A stretch of 64,000 bases of DNA from Brachypalpus laphriformis (GCA_945910035.1 OX246755.1:165343195-165407194); one strand, 5' to 3'. Counted from the first letter of the stretch, positions 34,340 to 44,455 are shown. Numbers and translations are program-made. The notes: generated from the letters alone by a model not told the origin.

Positions 34340-34499
34340 CTTGGTCACAGTCTACGAGATATTTAACAGGCACAGGGAAGTAGTACACATCTGGTGTTTG
34401 CTGCCTTTAGAATCTGTCATTCTACATACTATACCTCTGAGGTTACAAAGTGAAGTCTTGACTGACTTGTCACCTCGTTGAAGCTCCAGCGTATAGCCC

Positions 34500-34970
34500 T
34501 TTTTTTTGCCAAGTCGTCCGCTATTTCAATAGCCGCGGCGGCCTTGTGGCCGTTGACCCGGCTCAAACCGAGTCAGGAACTTTGAGCTCTTCGCGGCAGC
34601 TCTAAACAAGTTTCGATTTTATATCTATAGCAGGTATTACTTGTATAGCTGCTGGCTAACAATGAGGATGGTAATATCTGCTCGTGATATTGGCGTCATT
34701 GAAACTAAATTGGCAGCTGTCATCACTGCTAGAATCTCCGATTGGAAAAGACTGCTGTGGTCAGGGAGTCTGATCGAGCTGCAAATATTAAACGTTTCCG
34801 AGAAGACGCATGCATCTATGCATATGTCCACTTTCGAACCATCTGTATAAATGGACAACGGAATTGGTTTCTAATAATTTTTCTGTATCCCATTCTTCTC
34901 TGTATGGAAAGATGCATGAGAAGTGTTTAATGAAGTCAAGGTAAGATAGCAGATGGTCGCTACTGACATT
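34500..34970 (-). mobile_element. LOA-like LINE copy L8, part 2 (RNase H)
   Basis: Minus-strand frame 34858-34637: SIYTDGSKVDICIDACVFSE, RLPDHSSLFQSEILAVMTAA and ADITILIVSQQ. Here the third acidic residue (normally IDSQ) is changed to IVSQ, and GAGV became DACV. It is the continuation of the RT part at 35258-35990, separated from it by SINE S4. Confidence 0.8.
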
Positions 34971-35257
34971 ACAAATACAAATATTTGGCGCAACAGCTCT
35001 TTAAAGTGCCAGGGCCTAGCTTCTCGCAACCACTCATGTTGTGTGCGTTATATTTTTCACACGAATGGAAGGGACCTACAGTTTAAAGCCGAATCCGAAC
35101 GGCGATTTGAGAAGCTTTTTCGTGACAACAATACTCTCGGATGTTTGAGACGCTCGCGAGAGGTGGGACCGTGAAACAACTTTTTGGTATTTTCTGGGAT
35201 TCGAACTTGGAACCTCGTGCGTAGTGATCCGACACACTAACCACTTACGCCACGGCG
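34971..35257 (-). mobile_element. tRNA-like SINE, copy S4, nested in a LOA-like copy
   Basis: Minus-strand copy: 5' end at the right (CGCCGTGGCGTAAGTGGTTA), B box TTCGAATCC, 3' end at the left (CAAATATTTGTA tail). It is flanked by GCTACTGACATT at 34959-34970 and 35257-35268, a long target-site duplication with one or two ambiguous bases at the edge. It lies between RNase H and RT parts of copy L8, so it inserted after that copy. Confidence 0.9.
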
Positions 35258-35268
35258 CTACTGACATT

Positions 35269-35990
35269 CGTTATTGCGAATTTACTCAGGATCTGAACAT
35301 GTCACATTGGACTTGATTTCCAACTATTCCACTGGCTAATTCTGAACACATTTTTGCCGCAGACCCTTGCATATACAGGCCTATTGTTTCCAATCCCGCT
35401 GTTGGGATTATTCTCATTGCGCCACTTGTGCTAATGCATCCAAGTCTATTTTTATCACAGAATTGAGGTTGATTGCTTTACTGGAGGCTTGCCAAAAGAC
35501 CAAATTACCATATGTGACTACGGGTCTAACGATCACTGTGTACATCCAAATCATGATTTTGGGGTCTGGACCCGAATTTCTACCGAACATGCGGTCCAAG
35601 TGTAAAAAACAATCGAGGCATTTTTTACTATTTCACAGCTTTAGATATTTCGCCCTGTCTGAGATCTTGAGGGATGTTCCCTTAATGGAAGGTAGTTCGA
35701 ATGCCGGGTGAAAAGCACTAACTCCGTCGTTTTTAGGTTGATACTTAGACTACATTCCTTAGCCCAGTCAGTTAGTCTTTTCAATGACTTTCCTTATAGT
35801 TCACTTATAGTTGAGAGAAATTTTCCTGCTGCTAGTAATACAACATCGTCTGTGTAAGCAGTGACTCTGACCCCACTCATTGACTACTGGGTTCCATAAT
35901 AGCGGAAAGATTACCCCTCCGTGAGGCGTACTTAAATCAGACTTACTTAACAGGATGTTAATAAACCACAGTTATCATTTCTCAACTCCA
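35269..35990 (-). mobile_element. LOA-like LINE copy L8, part 1 (RT)
   Basis: On the minus strand: STPHGGVIFPLLWNPVVNEW (GTPQGGVLSPLLW motif), AYTDDVVLLAAGKF with catalytic YTDD at 35856-35845, SINLKTTELVLFTRH, then the thumb/connection frame MDRMFGRNSGPDPKIMIWMY and TVIVRPVVTYGNLVFWQ. Both catalytic aspartates are kept. Frameshifts separate palm and thumb. It is split from its RNase H part by SINE S4. Confidence 0.83.
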
Positions 35991-36640
35991 AGCTGCTATG
36001 CTTACCTTGAAAGATGGAAGTCTCCGAAAAATTCTACTGAATCCTTATAGTATGAAATTTCTACCCACTTAAATCACCTCTCGCATCTGGGGACTATTTC
36101 TATTCAGTATTTCTAGTATACATTGTGAGTTCTTCTCTCAGTATTTCCCCAGTCTTCTACAATGTCTGTGGGGTACGGGCAATTAGAAAAGTAATCGTGC
36201 CTTGAACAACGTATTTCAACATTGCCACCCATCTTGCAGTGACTAATTTTACTCTCTTGTCCACTTCTCGGGTATATTCTTCTCAGCTCTTCAGAAATAG
36301 CAAGGAATGCGTCGTCCAAAGGTATGTAAAAAGTGCTGTGTATTCTCGGCCGCCTATTTGATTTAGCGTCCCAATTTCCTTTCAGGTTCATGATCTGTAT
36401 AATAATGCAAAGTTACCACCGTAAGCTAAACCCCCATATAAGGGGGACTTAACTATCCGAACAGATTTATAGCTTCTGAACTCCCTGAATATCAGGTAAG
36501 ATAGGATAGGAATTTGCTCCTACTAAAGGCTGAACTTTTAAGCAAAAAGGCTTTATTATTGTTTTCTTATTTCTTTTGATCTAATGTGAAGGTTCAAAGG
36601 AATCGATAAATATAATATTTGCTGGCACGGATCCGGCATT
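35991..36640. other. Unassigned stretch
   Basis: No family recognised. A 92-codon minus-strand frame (36113-36391) contains IPLDDAFLAISEELRRIYPR but I cannot match it to any LINE or host protein. It might be upstream sequence of the L8 copy. Confidence 0.35.
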
Positions 36641-36644
36641 ACAC

Positions 36645-37940
36645 TAGTGTTATATCAGATAGAGAAAAGCATTCTCTGTGCGTTTTGAATTCAATTAAAG
36701 GGCTCCCGATCCTTGGCTACCTTCATTCCTCTGTGATCCCGGGCATGATGCTTCCAGTTGTGAAGAGAAAGTTTTCTGGCATCGGCGACAGCTTAGTCTT
36801 TATACTGGAGGTTCGACATTTTTTGGCATCTCAAACCTGGGGGGTGAGATTCGAGGATTCTCTTGGCTGAAGACTTGTTGTCCATTCGCTCAATGTGGCC
36901 GAAACAATGTAGTCGGCGTGTCTTGGCTTTTTGGACTACATCCACATCTTGGTACAATTCATAGAGTTCGTGCTTGTATCTTATCCTTCATTCGCCCTCC
37001 TCGCATATGGCGCCTAATATCCGACGAAGTATTTTGCGTTCAAAGGCACCCAATATTTGCTCTGCTGACTGGTAAGATGAGGGTTCTATAGAGCATTAAT
37101 TTGGTCAGTCGAGTGAAGAGTTTTGAAGCTAGTTGTTTTGCCAAATCGAAGTAGCAGCAGTTTGCTAGGGTTATTCTGCGTCTGATCTCCACAAAGGTGC
37201 CATTTGTGGGGCTTGTGTTTGCTCCAAGATAGGTAAACTCCTCAACTATCTTGAGATTGTAGTCATCAACAGTGATGTTCTGTCCAATGTTTTGAGCAGA
37301 TAATTTCTTGTTTGTTGACATCATATATGCACTTGGTCTTGTCCTTACTTACTTGAAAACGTACTCGTTTTGTCTGGTCTTCAAATGCCGTAAATGGCTC
37401 TACAATGGCTTGCGGGGATCTTTCGGTGATGTCAATATCGTCCGCGTATCATAGCAGTTGGATGGATTTGTGAAAGACAGTGCCTTCCGTGTTTACACCT
37501 CGCCTACGCATTATCTGCTCCAGAACAATGTTGAAGAAGTCACATGACAGCGCATCTTCCTGCCGGAATCCAGTGCATGTTTGGAAGAGTTCGGAAGAGC
37601 AGTTTCCAAGTAGCACAGACCATCGCGTGTTTTCCAACGTTTGATGGCTACGCTAACTTCTTCAATACTGGGTAGTAGCATTGGTTCGTCATTGACTGGG
37701 AGCGGGTTCTCTTCTTATGCTATCACTCTCTCTGTTTGCTACCCGTTAAGCAACTGCTGGAAGTGTTACTTAAATACATCAACAATTCCCTGTGTTTCGG
37801 TGACTAGGTTGCCTTCACTGTTTTAAAGAGCCTGTGTTTAAAGCCAGTTGCCAGCTGCTTGGCTTTTCGGTAAAAATTCCGGATGTTGTTACGCTGGCTG
37901 ATACTCCTTATCAATATGGAATATTTCGGCGACGCGAATA
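36645..37940 (-). mobile_element. RTE-like element, family B: linker, RT and C-terminus
   Basis: A relative of the main RTE family but clearly diverged. From the right: SRNNIRNFYRKAKQLATGFK (pre-RT linker), then a deletion joining VAIKRWKTR to the palm. The palm reads CTGFRQEDALSCDFFNIVLE and then YADDIDI with YADD at 37448-37437. A TGA stop sits two codons before the box. It continues ITVDDYNLKIVEEFTYLGAN, EIRRRITLANCCYFDLAKQL, GAICEEGE and GHIERMDNKSSAKRILESHP. No conserved RTE-A terminus (GCGCCACCTAAGT) is seen at its 3' end near 36650. Inactive through stops and frameshifts. Confidence 0.82.
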
Positions 37941-38925
37941 CTCTCCCGTATAGGTAGCAAGTAAAAGAGGATGTATACGTTTCAATTGCTCATATGTTAT
38001 GACTTAGAAACCCTCAATATTTTCCTAATGTTTGACATAACTTTTATCAGCTCAAACGACTGACGAATCTCCGTAGCTCGATCGGAAGTCAAAAGCTATC
38101 TTTAACCCAATCATCGTGAGTATCGCATGCGATCAATTTAATAATTCATTTCATTAAAGAAGAATCAAAGTCCGCATTGTCATGGTAAATGGTAATACCA
38201 TGAAGTGCATTGAATCCCAAAGATTATTCGTTCCGGACAAAGACCTTCCGCTTGTTGTCTCTCCTCGCTCAGCAAGTGCTCCGAAACAAAAGAAAATTAT
38301 TCACAAACGAGATTAATGGATTTTTTTTCTTTTGCTTAACTTTTTGTGAGTTGAAACTTTGATGCCCTGGTATTTCTTTTCTTTTATCGGAAATCGTGAT
38401 TTATTGTAAAATGAATTTTTCAATAAATGCACAGCACACAGCAGTGCACTTTGTGTTAGACCTTAGAGGACCGCGCGCAAAATGTGGCTGTGTATACGAT
38501 GCATACAACCCTTTGTACTGGCGCGCACTCAATAGGACGAATCTGCACGCTATATTAGTAATAAATCAATAACATTGAAAGAAAAACGAATTGCCAAAGC
38601 ATGATTTTTATTTTGAGGTTCTTTTTTCTGGTTTTGTTTTCGTTTTTGGATTGTTTAAAGTTCACAATTAATACAATTTCAATGAGGGCAGGTCAACGAC
38701 GGTGATCTGTGGTGGCAGATTTTCAGGGGAGAATATTCAATTATATCGCGGCGTTATTGTGGGAGAATTTACTGGTTGAAGTCATAAAATAGATTCGTGA
38801 AGAGATACTCAAACACGAGATAAATCATGATAGGTGATGGTCATAACAATTTGCTAAGCTTCGACTAAATAGCTTGGCACTCAAAGGTATTTGTGTTTGT
38901 TTGTTTGTAACTCTTTAACTACATA
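37941..38925. other. Gene-free stretch
   Basis: No gene or clear repeat seen. AT-rich with several T-runs. Confidence 0.5.
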
Positions 38926-38929
38926 ACTA

Positions 38930-40320
38930 TTTATCGGATAGCATCATTGGAAAAACTCTGGATTGCAAAGAATGTCAAGGGAGCTTTCAACAATATTGAA
39001 CCTAGGGCAACTATACTAGTATTCACAAACCTTGGAGATGCAGTGACCATTGACACCTTGATTAACCACTTATTCACAGAGTTATCAATATCACTATTTG
39101 TGAGCAGAAGAACTAAGAAACGTAGAGTGCTTTCTTGCCTTCCTTGGAAGCTAGCGGTGAATGAACTGCTTCTAATTCTAAAAGAGGAAGGCTGCAATTT
39201 AATAGCTATCTCTTTTTCGGGAAAACACTTCAATACGATCAGAGGTCTTTTGCAAAACTAAAGGACGTGCCCTTGGTGTTAAATCCACAAAAGACAGAAC
39301 TGGTCTTCTTTATAAGGAAATACGAAATACCACATATTGATACTCCCAAACTATGTGCCACCAGTCTGACACTCGTAGAAAAAGCCAAATATTTGAGTCT
39401 CATTCTTTGCCAGAACTTAGCTGGGAACCCAATATAGTGGAGCGCGTTAGGAAAGCCACTACAGCTCTATACTTCTGCAGTAATCAATAAGAAATAGATG
39501 GGGAATGCAGCCACGAAGTACATACTGGCTCTTACAAGGGTATTTGTTTATCAGGCCCATACTGACGTATGGCGTTGTCGTCTAGTGAACACCATTAGAG
39601 AAAAGTGTTCACTCAAAATATCTTAGCAGTGTGCAAAGGTCGGCTTGCCTATGTATCATTGGAGCACTAAAGCCACACCAGGTCCCAGGCCACAAAGGAA
39701 TTCCAGGGAACGAGATGGCGAGAAATGGATAAGAACAAGACCTGTCAATGGTCCAAAGCTCAGTCCTTTCTCCCCTAAAACTTGTTAAACCAAACATAAG
39801 TCTTGACTTTAAACGACAAGCAGTAGAAATATGGAGAGCGCTCCAATCATGCCGTGTCTCCAGGGGCATTTAGATAAAACAGGACAAGGTAAAAACCAAT
39901 CTCATCCTTACTCAAAATAGACAAAACTTGGTGCTTCTCATAGGTATCATTACCGGCTACAACCTATTCGCGATCCACCGGAAGAGAATGTGGCTAAGTA
40001 CAGATGAACTGTGCAGAGGATGTGGCAACACAGACTTAGAGGAGAATTTCGTGTCTTACTTCCTTCCCAAATGCCCCAGTCTCTGCAGTACTAGGAAGGC
40101 GGCCCTTGGAGAGTATTTCTTCAACCATCTGGGTGATGGCTAACCACCAGATGAGGCCGTTTTATTAACACAGAACTCCAGCCATTTCGTTTTTTCTCTC
40201 TTTTAAGTTCTCCAGCCAGGAAACTCCACGTCAGGGGAGCACCATGGATCTGTTTGAGATCCGAGTGCAGGTGATACTCATTCGTTACAGTTAACCCCTT
40301 TAACCTAACCTTACCTAAGA
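38930..40320 (+). mobile_element. LOA-like LINE copy L9, internally deleted
   Basis: RT is entered at NVKGAFNNIEPRAT. It continues LAVNELLLILKEEGCNLIA and then jumps to ISFSGKHFNTI, so the catalytic YADD box itself is deleted. Thumb and connection follow: FIRPILTYGVVV, VQRSACLCIIGALKP. The frame then fuses directly into the end of RNase H (VPGHKGIPGNEMARN), so most of RNase H is also lost. The C-terminus has GIITGYNLFAIHRKRMWLST and a Cys cluster DELCRGCGNTDLEENF. The 3' end has a CCTAA tail at about 40301-40319. Confidence 0.83.
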
Positions 40321-40323
40321 ACC

Positions 40324-40531
40324 ACATCAACAATGGCTCTAGATATTCTGTTTCACTTACCAGCCTTGGATATCTATAGCAAACAAGTGGCAGCTCATAG
40401 AGCCGCTCGAATGAAGGCTATCGCTCAGTCTAAGTCTAAGTCTAAGTCTAAGTCTAAGTCTAAGTCTAAGTCTAAATCTAAGTCTAAGTCTAAGTCTAAG
40501 TACCGGACACTCCTCTATTTTAAACGATCGC
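40324..40531 (+). mobile_element. LOA-like LINE copy L10, left part
   Basis: A short connection-domain segment (MALDILFHLPALDIYSKQVA then AHRAARMKA) matches the end of the RT/connection region of other copies (LNIMFNLLPLDILGRQ). It is followed by a hexanucleotide array and about 30 bases up to the RTE insertion at 40544. The RNase H part of the same copy continues on the far side at 43124. Confidence 0.72.
40427..40501 (+). repeat. (AGTCTA)n hexanucleotide array
   Basis: About 12.5 copies of a 6-bp unit (TCTAAG/AGTCTA) with a single interruption (CTAAAT near 40474). It lies inside the LOA-like copy L10, between connection-domain and RNase H sequence. In frame it reads as Lys-Ser repeats on one strand and Leu-Arg repeats on the other. 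This is an effect of the array, not a protein domain. Confidence 0.95.
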
Positions 40532-40543
40532 GAATTCCTTCGC
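40532..40543 (+). repeat. Target-site duplication, left copy
   Basis: GAATTCCTTCGC directly precedes the RTE copy and recurs exactly at 43124-43135, directly after its AAGT tail. This is a 12-bp duplication (11 if the G belongs to the tail), as left by target-primed reverse transcription. Confidence 0.9.
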
Positions 40544-43123
40544 GTGTTTCTACGAGCTCCTCGACAAAACATACGAGCAATGTCCTAAATACGACGTTAA
40601 GATCGTATTGGGCGATTTTAACGCCAAAATAGGAAAGGAGGACGTCTTCGGTAGAGCAGTCGGTAAGCATAGCCTACACGACACCACGTCTGATAACGGA
40701 CTAAGGCTAATTGATTTCGCTGTGGAGCGAAATGTCACCATAGCAAGCACATGGTTTCCTCATCTCGATATTCATAAGCAGACATGGCGGTCCAATGATC
40801 ATGTCACGATCAACCAAATTGATCATATTGCGATCGACGCAAGGCATGCCTCCAGTATTCTGGATGTCCGGACCTTCCGAGCATTGGACCATTGTTGTAG
40901 CCAAGGTACGAATGCGGATATCCCAATCTGAGCAACAAAGAAGAATTACTGTGAGAAAATTTAACGTCGAAAAGCTACAATCGCAAGAGACCGCCAGACT
41001 CTTCGCTGAACGCGTATCCCGAAATCTCTCAATCACCCCTATACCACCAGCATCAAGTGCCGAAGACCAGTGGCAACGCTGCCAACATGCCATCAGAAAC
41101 GCCGCGACTGATGTGCTGGGTCTCGCTCGCCCACCACCGCGAAACCCCTGGTTTGACGAAGAATGCCGGCGAGTGCATGCAGCAAAGCAAGAGGCATACA
41201 AAGCGGCGCTGCAAAGGAAGACGAGAGCTGCTCGTGAGCTCTACGAGCAAAAGAGACGGGAAGAACATCGGCTTCTCCAAAAGAAGAAGAAGAAAGAGCA
41301 TGAGAAGCGCGCGTTTGAGAATATCGAGAGTCTATACTCCAGGAACAATGTACGGAAGTTTTACCAAAAGGTAAAAAGTACGTGTCAGAGAAGTAATACC
41401 CGTACAGAAACCTGTAGAGATGAGAATGGAAACCTCGTAGTAGAATCACAGTCGGTGCTGAGAATATGGAAAAACTACTTCTGCAGACTGTATAACGGCG
41501 ACGAAGACCAACATCCCGCTGTCAGGCAGAATGAACCATTCAACATGGACGATGATAGTCAAAATTTCCGTCCACCTGACCAAAACGAAGTGAGGATAGC
41601 AATATCCAAGCTAAAATCGAACAAGGCTGCTGGACCTGACGGTTTACCGGCCGAACTTTTCAAGGCAGCTGGGGATGAATTGGTAGAGTGCATACACCAA
41701 CTCATTTCTAATATTTGGTCAGACGAGTGTATGCCTGATGAATGGAACCTCAGCATCGTTTGCCCGATCCACAAGAAAGGAGACCCCCTCAACTGCGCCA
41801 ATTATAGAGGCATCAGTCTCCTCAACATCGCGTACAAGATCTTTTCTGCGATATTGTGTGAACGCCTGAAACCTTTTATCAACAGCCTGATTGGACCCTA
41901 TCAGTGCGGTTTCAGGCCAGGAAAGTCCACCATCGATCAAATCTTCACACTTCGACAGATCCTGGAGAAAACCCAAGAATTCCAAATCGATACTCACCAC
42001 CTCTTTATCGATTTCAAGGCCGCCTATGACAGCATCTATAGAGAAGAGCTTTATAGAGCCATGTCTAGTTTTGACATCCCTGCCAAACTTGTCCGCCTGT
42101 GCAGGCTGACGATGGAGAACGCTCGCTGCTCCATCAAGGTCGGTAATGACCTCACCGAAACCTTTGATGTCAAAAAAGGCTTTAGACAAGGTGACGCGCT
42201 GTCATGTGACTTCTTCAATATTGTACTTGAACGGATTGTGCGGAACTCACAAGCCAACACCGGAGGCACAATCTATTACAAGTCTGTACAACTGCTTGCA
42301 TACGCCGACGATATAGACATTATCAGAAGATCTCAGCGGGCTGTCACCGGTGCTTTTGCAAGCATTGAGGCGGAAGCGGCCAAAATGGGTTTAGCGATAA
42401 ACGAGGGCAAAACCAAGTATATGCTGTCAACTAGAAGGGAAAACCAACATCGGCGAATTGGAAAAAACGTCACCGTGGGCAGCTATAACTTCGAGGTAGT
42501 AAGGGACTTTGTCTACCTTGGCTCTGCTATAAATTCAGCAAACAAAATCAGCGCAGAAATCAATCGAAGAATAACTCTTGCCAATCGCTGTTTCTTTAGG
42601 CTTATAAGGCAATTCAATAGTAAAGCCCTATCTCGAACAACTAAGGAGACCCTATATAAGACCTTGATCATCCCAGTCCTGCTTTACGGCGCTGAAACAT
42701 GGACTTTATTAAAAGAGGATGAAGATACCCTTGGTCGCTTCGAGAGAAAAATTCTTCGTAAGATTTTCGGTCTCGTTTGTGTTGACGGGTTTTGGAGGGG
42801 AAGATTCAATCACGAACTATACGAGCTGTACAGCGACATCGACCTAGTCAAAAAACTGCGTATTGGACGTCTGAGATGGCTAGGACATGTAGAGCGAATG
42901 GACACCAACGCTCCGGCCCGCAGAGTCTTCGAATCTAACCCCGAGGGACGACGCAGTAGAGGGAATTATCACCGTAGGTGGCGCGCACAAGTTCAAGGGG
43001 ACCTCGACCAACTTGGAGTGCGCAACTGGAGGCAATTAGCTAAAGACCGAGCTAAATGGAGAGGCTTGTTGGTTGAGGCCCAGGTTCACCCCGAACTGTA
43101 GCGCCACCTAAGTAAGTAAGTAA
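40544..43123 (+). mobile_element. RTE-like non-LTR retrotransposon, best-preserved copy (5'-truncated)
   Basis: A 2.6-kb insertion with a clean target-site duplication on both sides. It starts inside the endonuclease (FYELLDKTYEQC), carries the catalytic motif GDFNAKIG (about 40614) and the segment NQIDHIAIDARHASS. The reading frame shifts once near 40890. After that a single open frame runs through linker, RT and C-terminus to TAG at 43099-43101. The 3' end is GCGCCACCTAAGTAAGTAAG, with an AAGT repeat tail. RTE elements are short LINEs with one main ORF (APE endonuclease plus RT) and short repeat tails, which this fits. Besides the truncation, the frameshift (with a small deletion after TFR) is the only obvious lesion. 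It inserted in the RNase H region of LOA-like copy L10. Confidence 0.93.
40795..43101 (+). CDS. RTE reverse transcriptase, long open frame (endonuclease part frameshifted off)
   Basis: A 768-codon open frame; true element reading starts near VVAKVRMRIS (about 40890), the codons before that being a shifted reading of the endonuclease. Linker: NPWFDEECRRVHAAKQEAYK, a Lys-rich stretch and NNVRKFYQKVKS. RT fingers/palm: NKAAGPDGLPAELFK, CMPDEWNLSIVCPIHKKGDP, NYRGISLLNIAYKIFSAILC, GPYQCGFRPGKSTIDQIFTL, HHLFIDFKAAYDSIY, FRQGDALSCDFFNIVLERIV, and the catalytic YADDIDII with YADD at 42301-42312. Thumb: INEGKTKYMLSTRR, VVRDFVYLGSAINSANKIS, LLYGAETWTLLKEDEDTLGR. Tail: GRLRWLGHVERMDTNAPARR and NWRQLAKDRAKWRGLLVEAQ. 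All RT motifs are intact, so enzymatic potential of the RT part is conceivable. The copy as a whole lacks a complete endonuclease. Confidence 0.92.
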   Translation: MIMSRSTKLIILRSTQGMPPVFWMSGPSEHWTIVVAKVRMRISQSEQQRRITVRKFNVEKLQSQETARLFAERVSRNLSITPIPPASSAEDQWQRCQHAIRNAATDVLGLARPPPRNPWFDEECRRVHAAKQEAYKAALQRKTRAARELYEQKRREEHRLLQKKKKKEHEKRAFENIESLYSRNNVRKFYQKVKSTCQRSNTRTETCRDENGNLVVESQSVLRIWKNYFCRLYNGDEDQHPAVRQNEPFNMDDDSQNFRPPDQNEVRIAISKLKSNKAAGPDGLPAELFKAAGDELVECIHQLISNIWSDECMPDEWNLSIVCPIHKKGDPLNCANYRGISLLNIAYKIFSAILCERLKPFINSLIGPYQCGFRPGKSTIDQIFTLRQILEKTQEFQIDTHHLFIDFKAAYDSIYREELYRAMSSFDIPAKLVRLCRLTMENARCSIKVGNDLTETFDVKKGFRQGDALSCDFFNIVLERIVRNSQANTGGTIYYKSVQLLAYADDIDIIRRSQRAVTGAFASIEAEAAKMGLAINEGKTKYMLSTRRENQHRRIGKNVTVGSYNFEVVRDFVYLGSAINSANKISAEINRRITLANRCFFRLIRQFNSKALSRTTKETLYKTLIIPVLLYGAETWTLLKEDEDTLGRFERKILRKIFGLVCVDGFWRGRFNHELYELYSDIDLVKKLRIGRLRWLGHVERMDTNAPARRVFESNPEGRRSRGNYHRRWRAQVQGDLDQLGVRNWRQLAKDRAKWRGLLVEAQVHPEL

Positions 43124-43850
43124 GAATTCCTTCGCAATACACCACCTACATACTCTGCGATCAAATCCTTGGAATCTGTAACATTCAATTCCAAAACTGC
43201 CCTAAATTTTCGCCTGTCTCTTAACGAGAACAACTCAATATTCACCTCATCTGGGTGCCAGTATAGAGAGACATTCCAAGTAATTGTAAGGCCAACAAAC
43301 TCACCAAGTAGGGTACAAAGTAATCGATTTCACCGTACAAGGGGAACATCGGCATGCCTCTATAATGAAACTATGGCTTAAGCTCAAAATTATCAACGTA
43401 ACCAACCGCAGATGGGCAAATGGCACAACGTGCCGAATTACTAGACAGATCTAGCCTAAAATGGATCAAGAACGCTCGAATTGTCTTATAGAGAGCGCCC
43501 ATTAAAATGACAATAGGTTGCATTACACGACACTCCATCATTGGAAGGCATACCATCAGGCTAGGCCTCCTCGCTAACGACTTCTGTAGAAGCTGTATAG
43601 ATGAGAAAGAAGAGAAAACACTCCTTTATGCCTGTCAGGTTCTCTCCGCTTGTAAAAGATAGCGTTTATGAGCCTACTTCTTCGACAATCTACGTGAATT
43701 GGCTAACCCCAACATCAGCAGCTTCTAGAGCTTCATAACAAGCTCCAATTGGTTCTAAGGGTAGTTTTTTCGAGGGATCATAGATCCATGTGCCACAGTG
43801 GAGCTTTCCTAGTCTAAGTGAGGCTGCCACGCTTAACTAACCTAAGCTTC
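43124..43850 (+). mobile_element. LOA-like LINE copy L10, right part (RNase H to CCTAA tail)
   Basis: Opens with the right target-site duplication (43124-43135). Broken RNase H sequence follows: AIKSLESVTFNSKTALNFRL (catalytic IDSQ part already lost), WVPVYRETFQ and a VTNRRWANGTTC segment. The C-terminus is RLGLLANDFCRSCIDEKEEK and LYACQVLSACKR. The non-coding end is followed by a CCTAA-like tail (ACTAACCTAAG, 43836-43847). Many stops. It is the continuation of 40324-40531. Confidence 0.78.
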
Positions 43851-44028
43851 CTCAATTCTTTACCCGTTCATCAGAAATTCCACTTTCGAATATTCTGCAG
43901 TTAGAGTTAGAAGAAATAATTACTTTTCGCGGAAGTAAGTCAATTGATGCGTCATCCCATTTATCCCTGCAAAGTGGTGCAACTACTTCTACAAAGCCAT
44001 TTATCCCTCCTTGCACCACACTCTGCTT
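43848..44028 (+). repeat. ~170-bp direct repeat, left copy
   Basis: Matches 46831-47009 over its length with scattered substitutions and small indels. Shared blocks include TCCACTTTCGAATATTCTGC, GCGTCATCCCATTTAT, CAAAGTGGTGCAACTA and CCATTTATCCCTCCTTGCAC. It begins right after the LOA-like tail and ends where the R1-clade copy begins. No protein or tRNA-like feature is visible. The family is unknown. Confidence 0.85.
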
Positions 44029-44029
44029 A

Positions 44030-44446
44030 CAAACAAGGTGAAAGCCTACAAAGCGGTAATGCTTTCGGTAATATGCTATAGAGCGAGGTGTGGTCGACCT
44101 GAAATTACACTTATCGCCTCCGTTGACACAGTTCTAAAGGCACTGCATACCCTAAAGGATACGATTCTATGTACCAAGTTCATCCATCTAATGTACGACT
44201 TACGATGCGTCGAAGATGCCACCATTGGTGTCGCTTTCAAGAATATTAACTTGCTCACGATCGTTAAAAGGTCTCTAGTTGGCTGCATTGGTCCCCTAAT
44301 ATTTGACATCCCCGAGAGACCTGCGCACCTTAGGTGGTCCCTGAACTGAGTCTGTGGTCCAGCAACACCCCCTGGTACTTAATGTAAGGCTTCGACTCGG
44401 TGCTCATCGACCTGTATGTATCTGTTCCACTTTTTTACGACTGCTT
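44030..44446 (-). mobile_element. R1-clade LINE, RT thumb and connection (second copy, left part)
   Basis: On the minus strand, from right: ESKPYIKYQGVLLDHRLSS (the KYLGVMLD motif), SNIRGPMQPTRDLLTIV, then HRIVSFRVCSAFRTVSTEAI and SVISGRPHL. This matches the R1-clade pattern of GGP...RRLL, RVASAFRTVSEDA and VIAG. It stops before the C-terminal zinc finger. The upstream part continues at 44810 beyond a nested RTE 3' end. Confidence 0.8.
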
Positions 44447-44455
44447 ATAAGAACG

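Noticed and set aside
40333..40632. Lys-Ser repeat protein (and Leu-Arg repeat on the other strand)
   Set aside because: These are translations of a hexanucleotide array in a LINE remnant. No flanking domain supports a gene.
40707..41201. Minus-strand 164-codon frame and other antisense frames across the RTE copy
   Set aside because: Shadows of the RTE coding strand; no independent motif.
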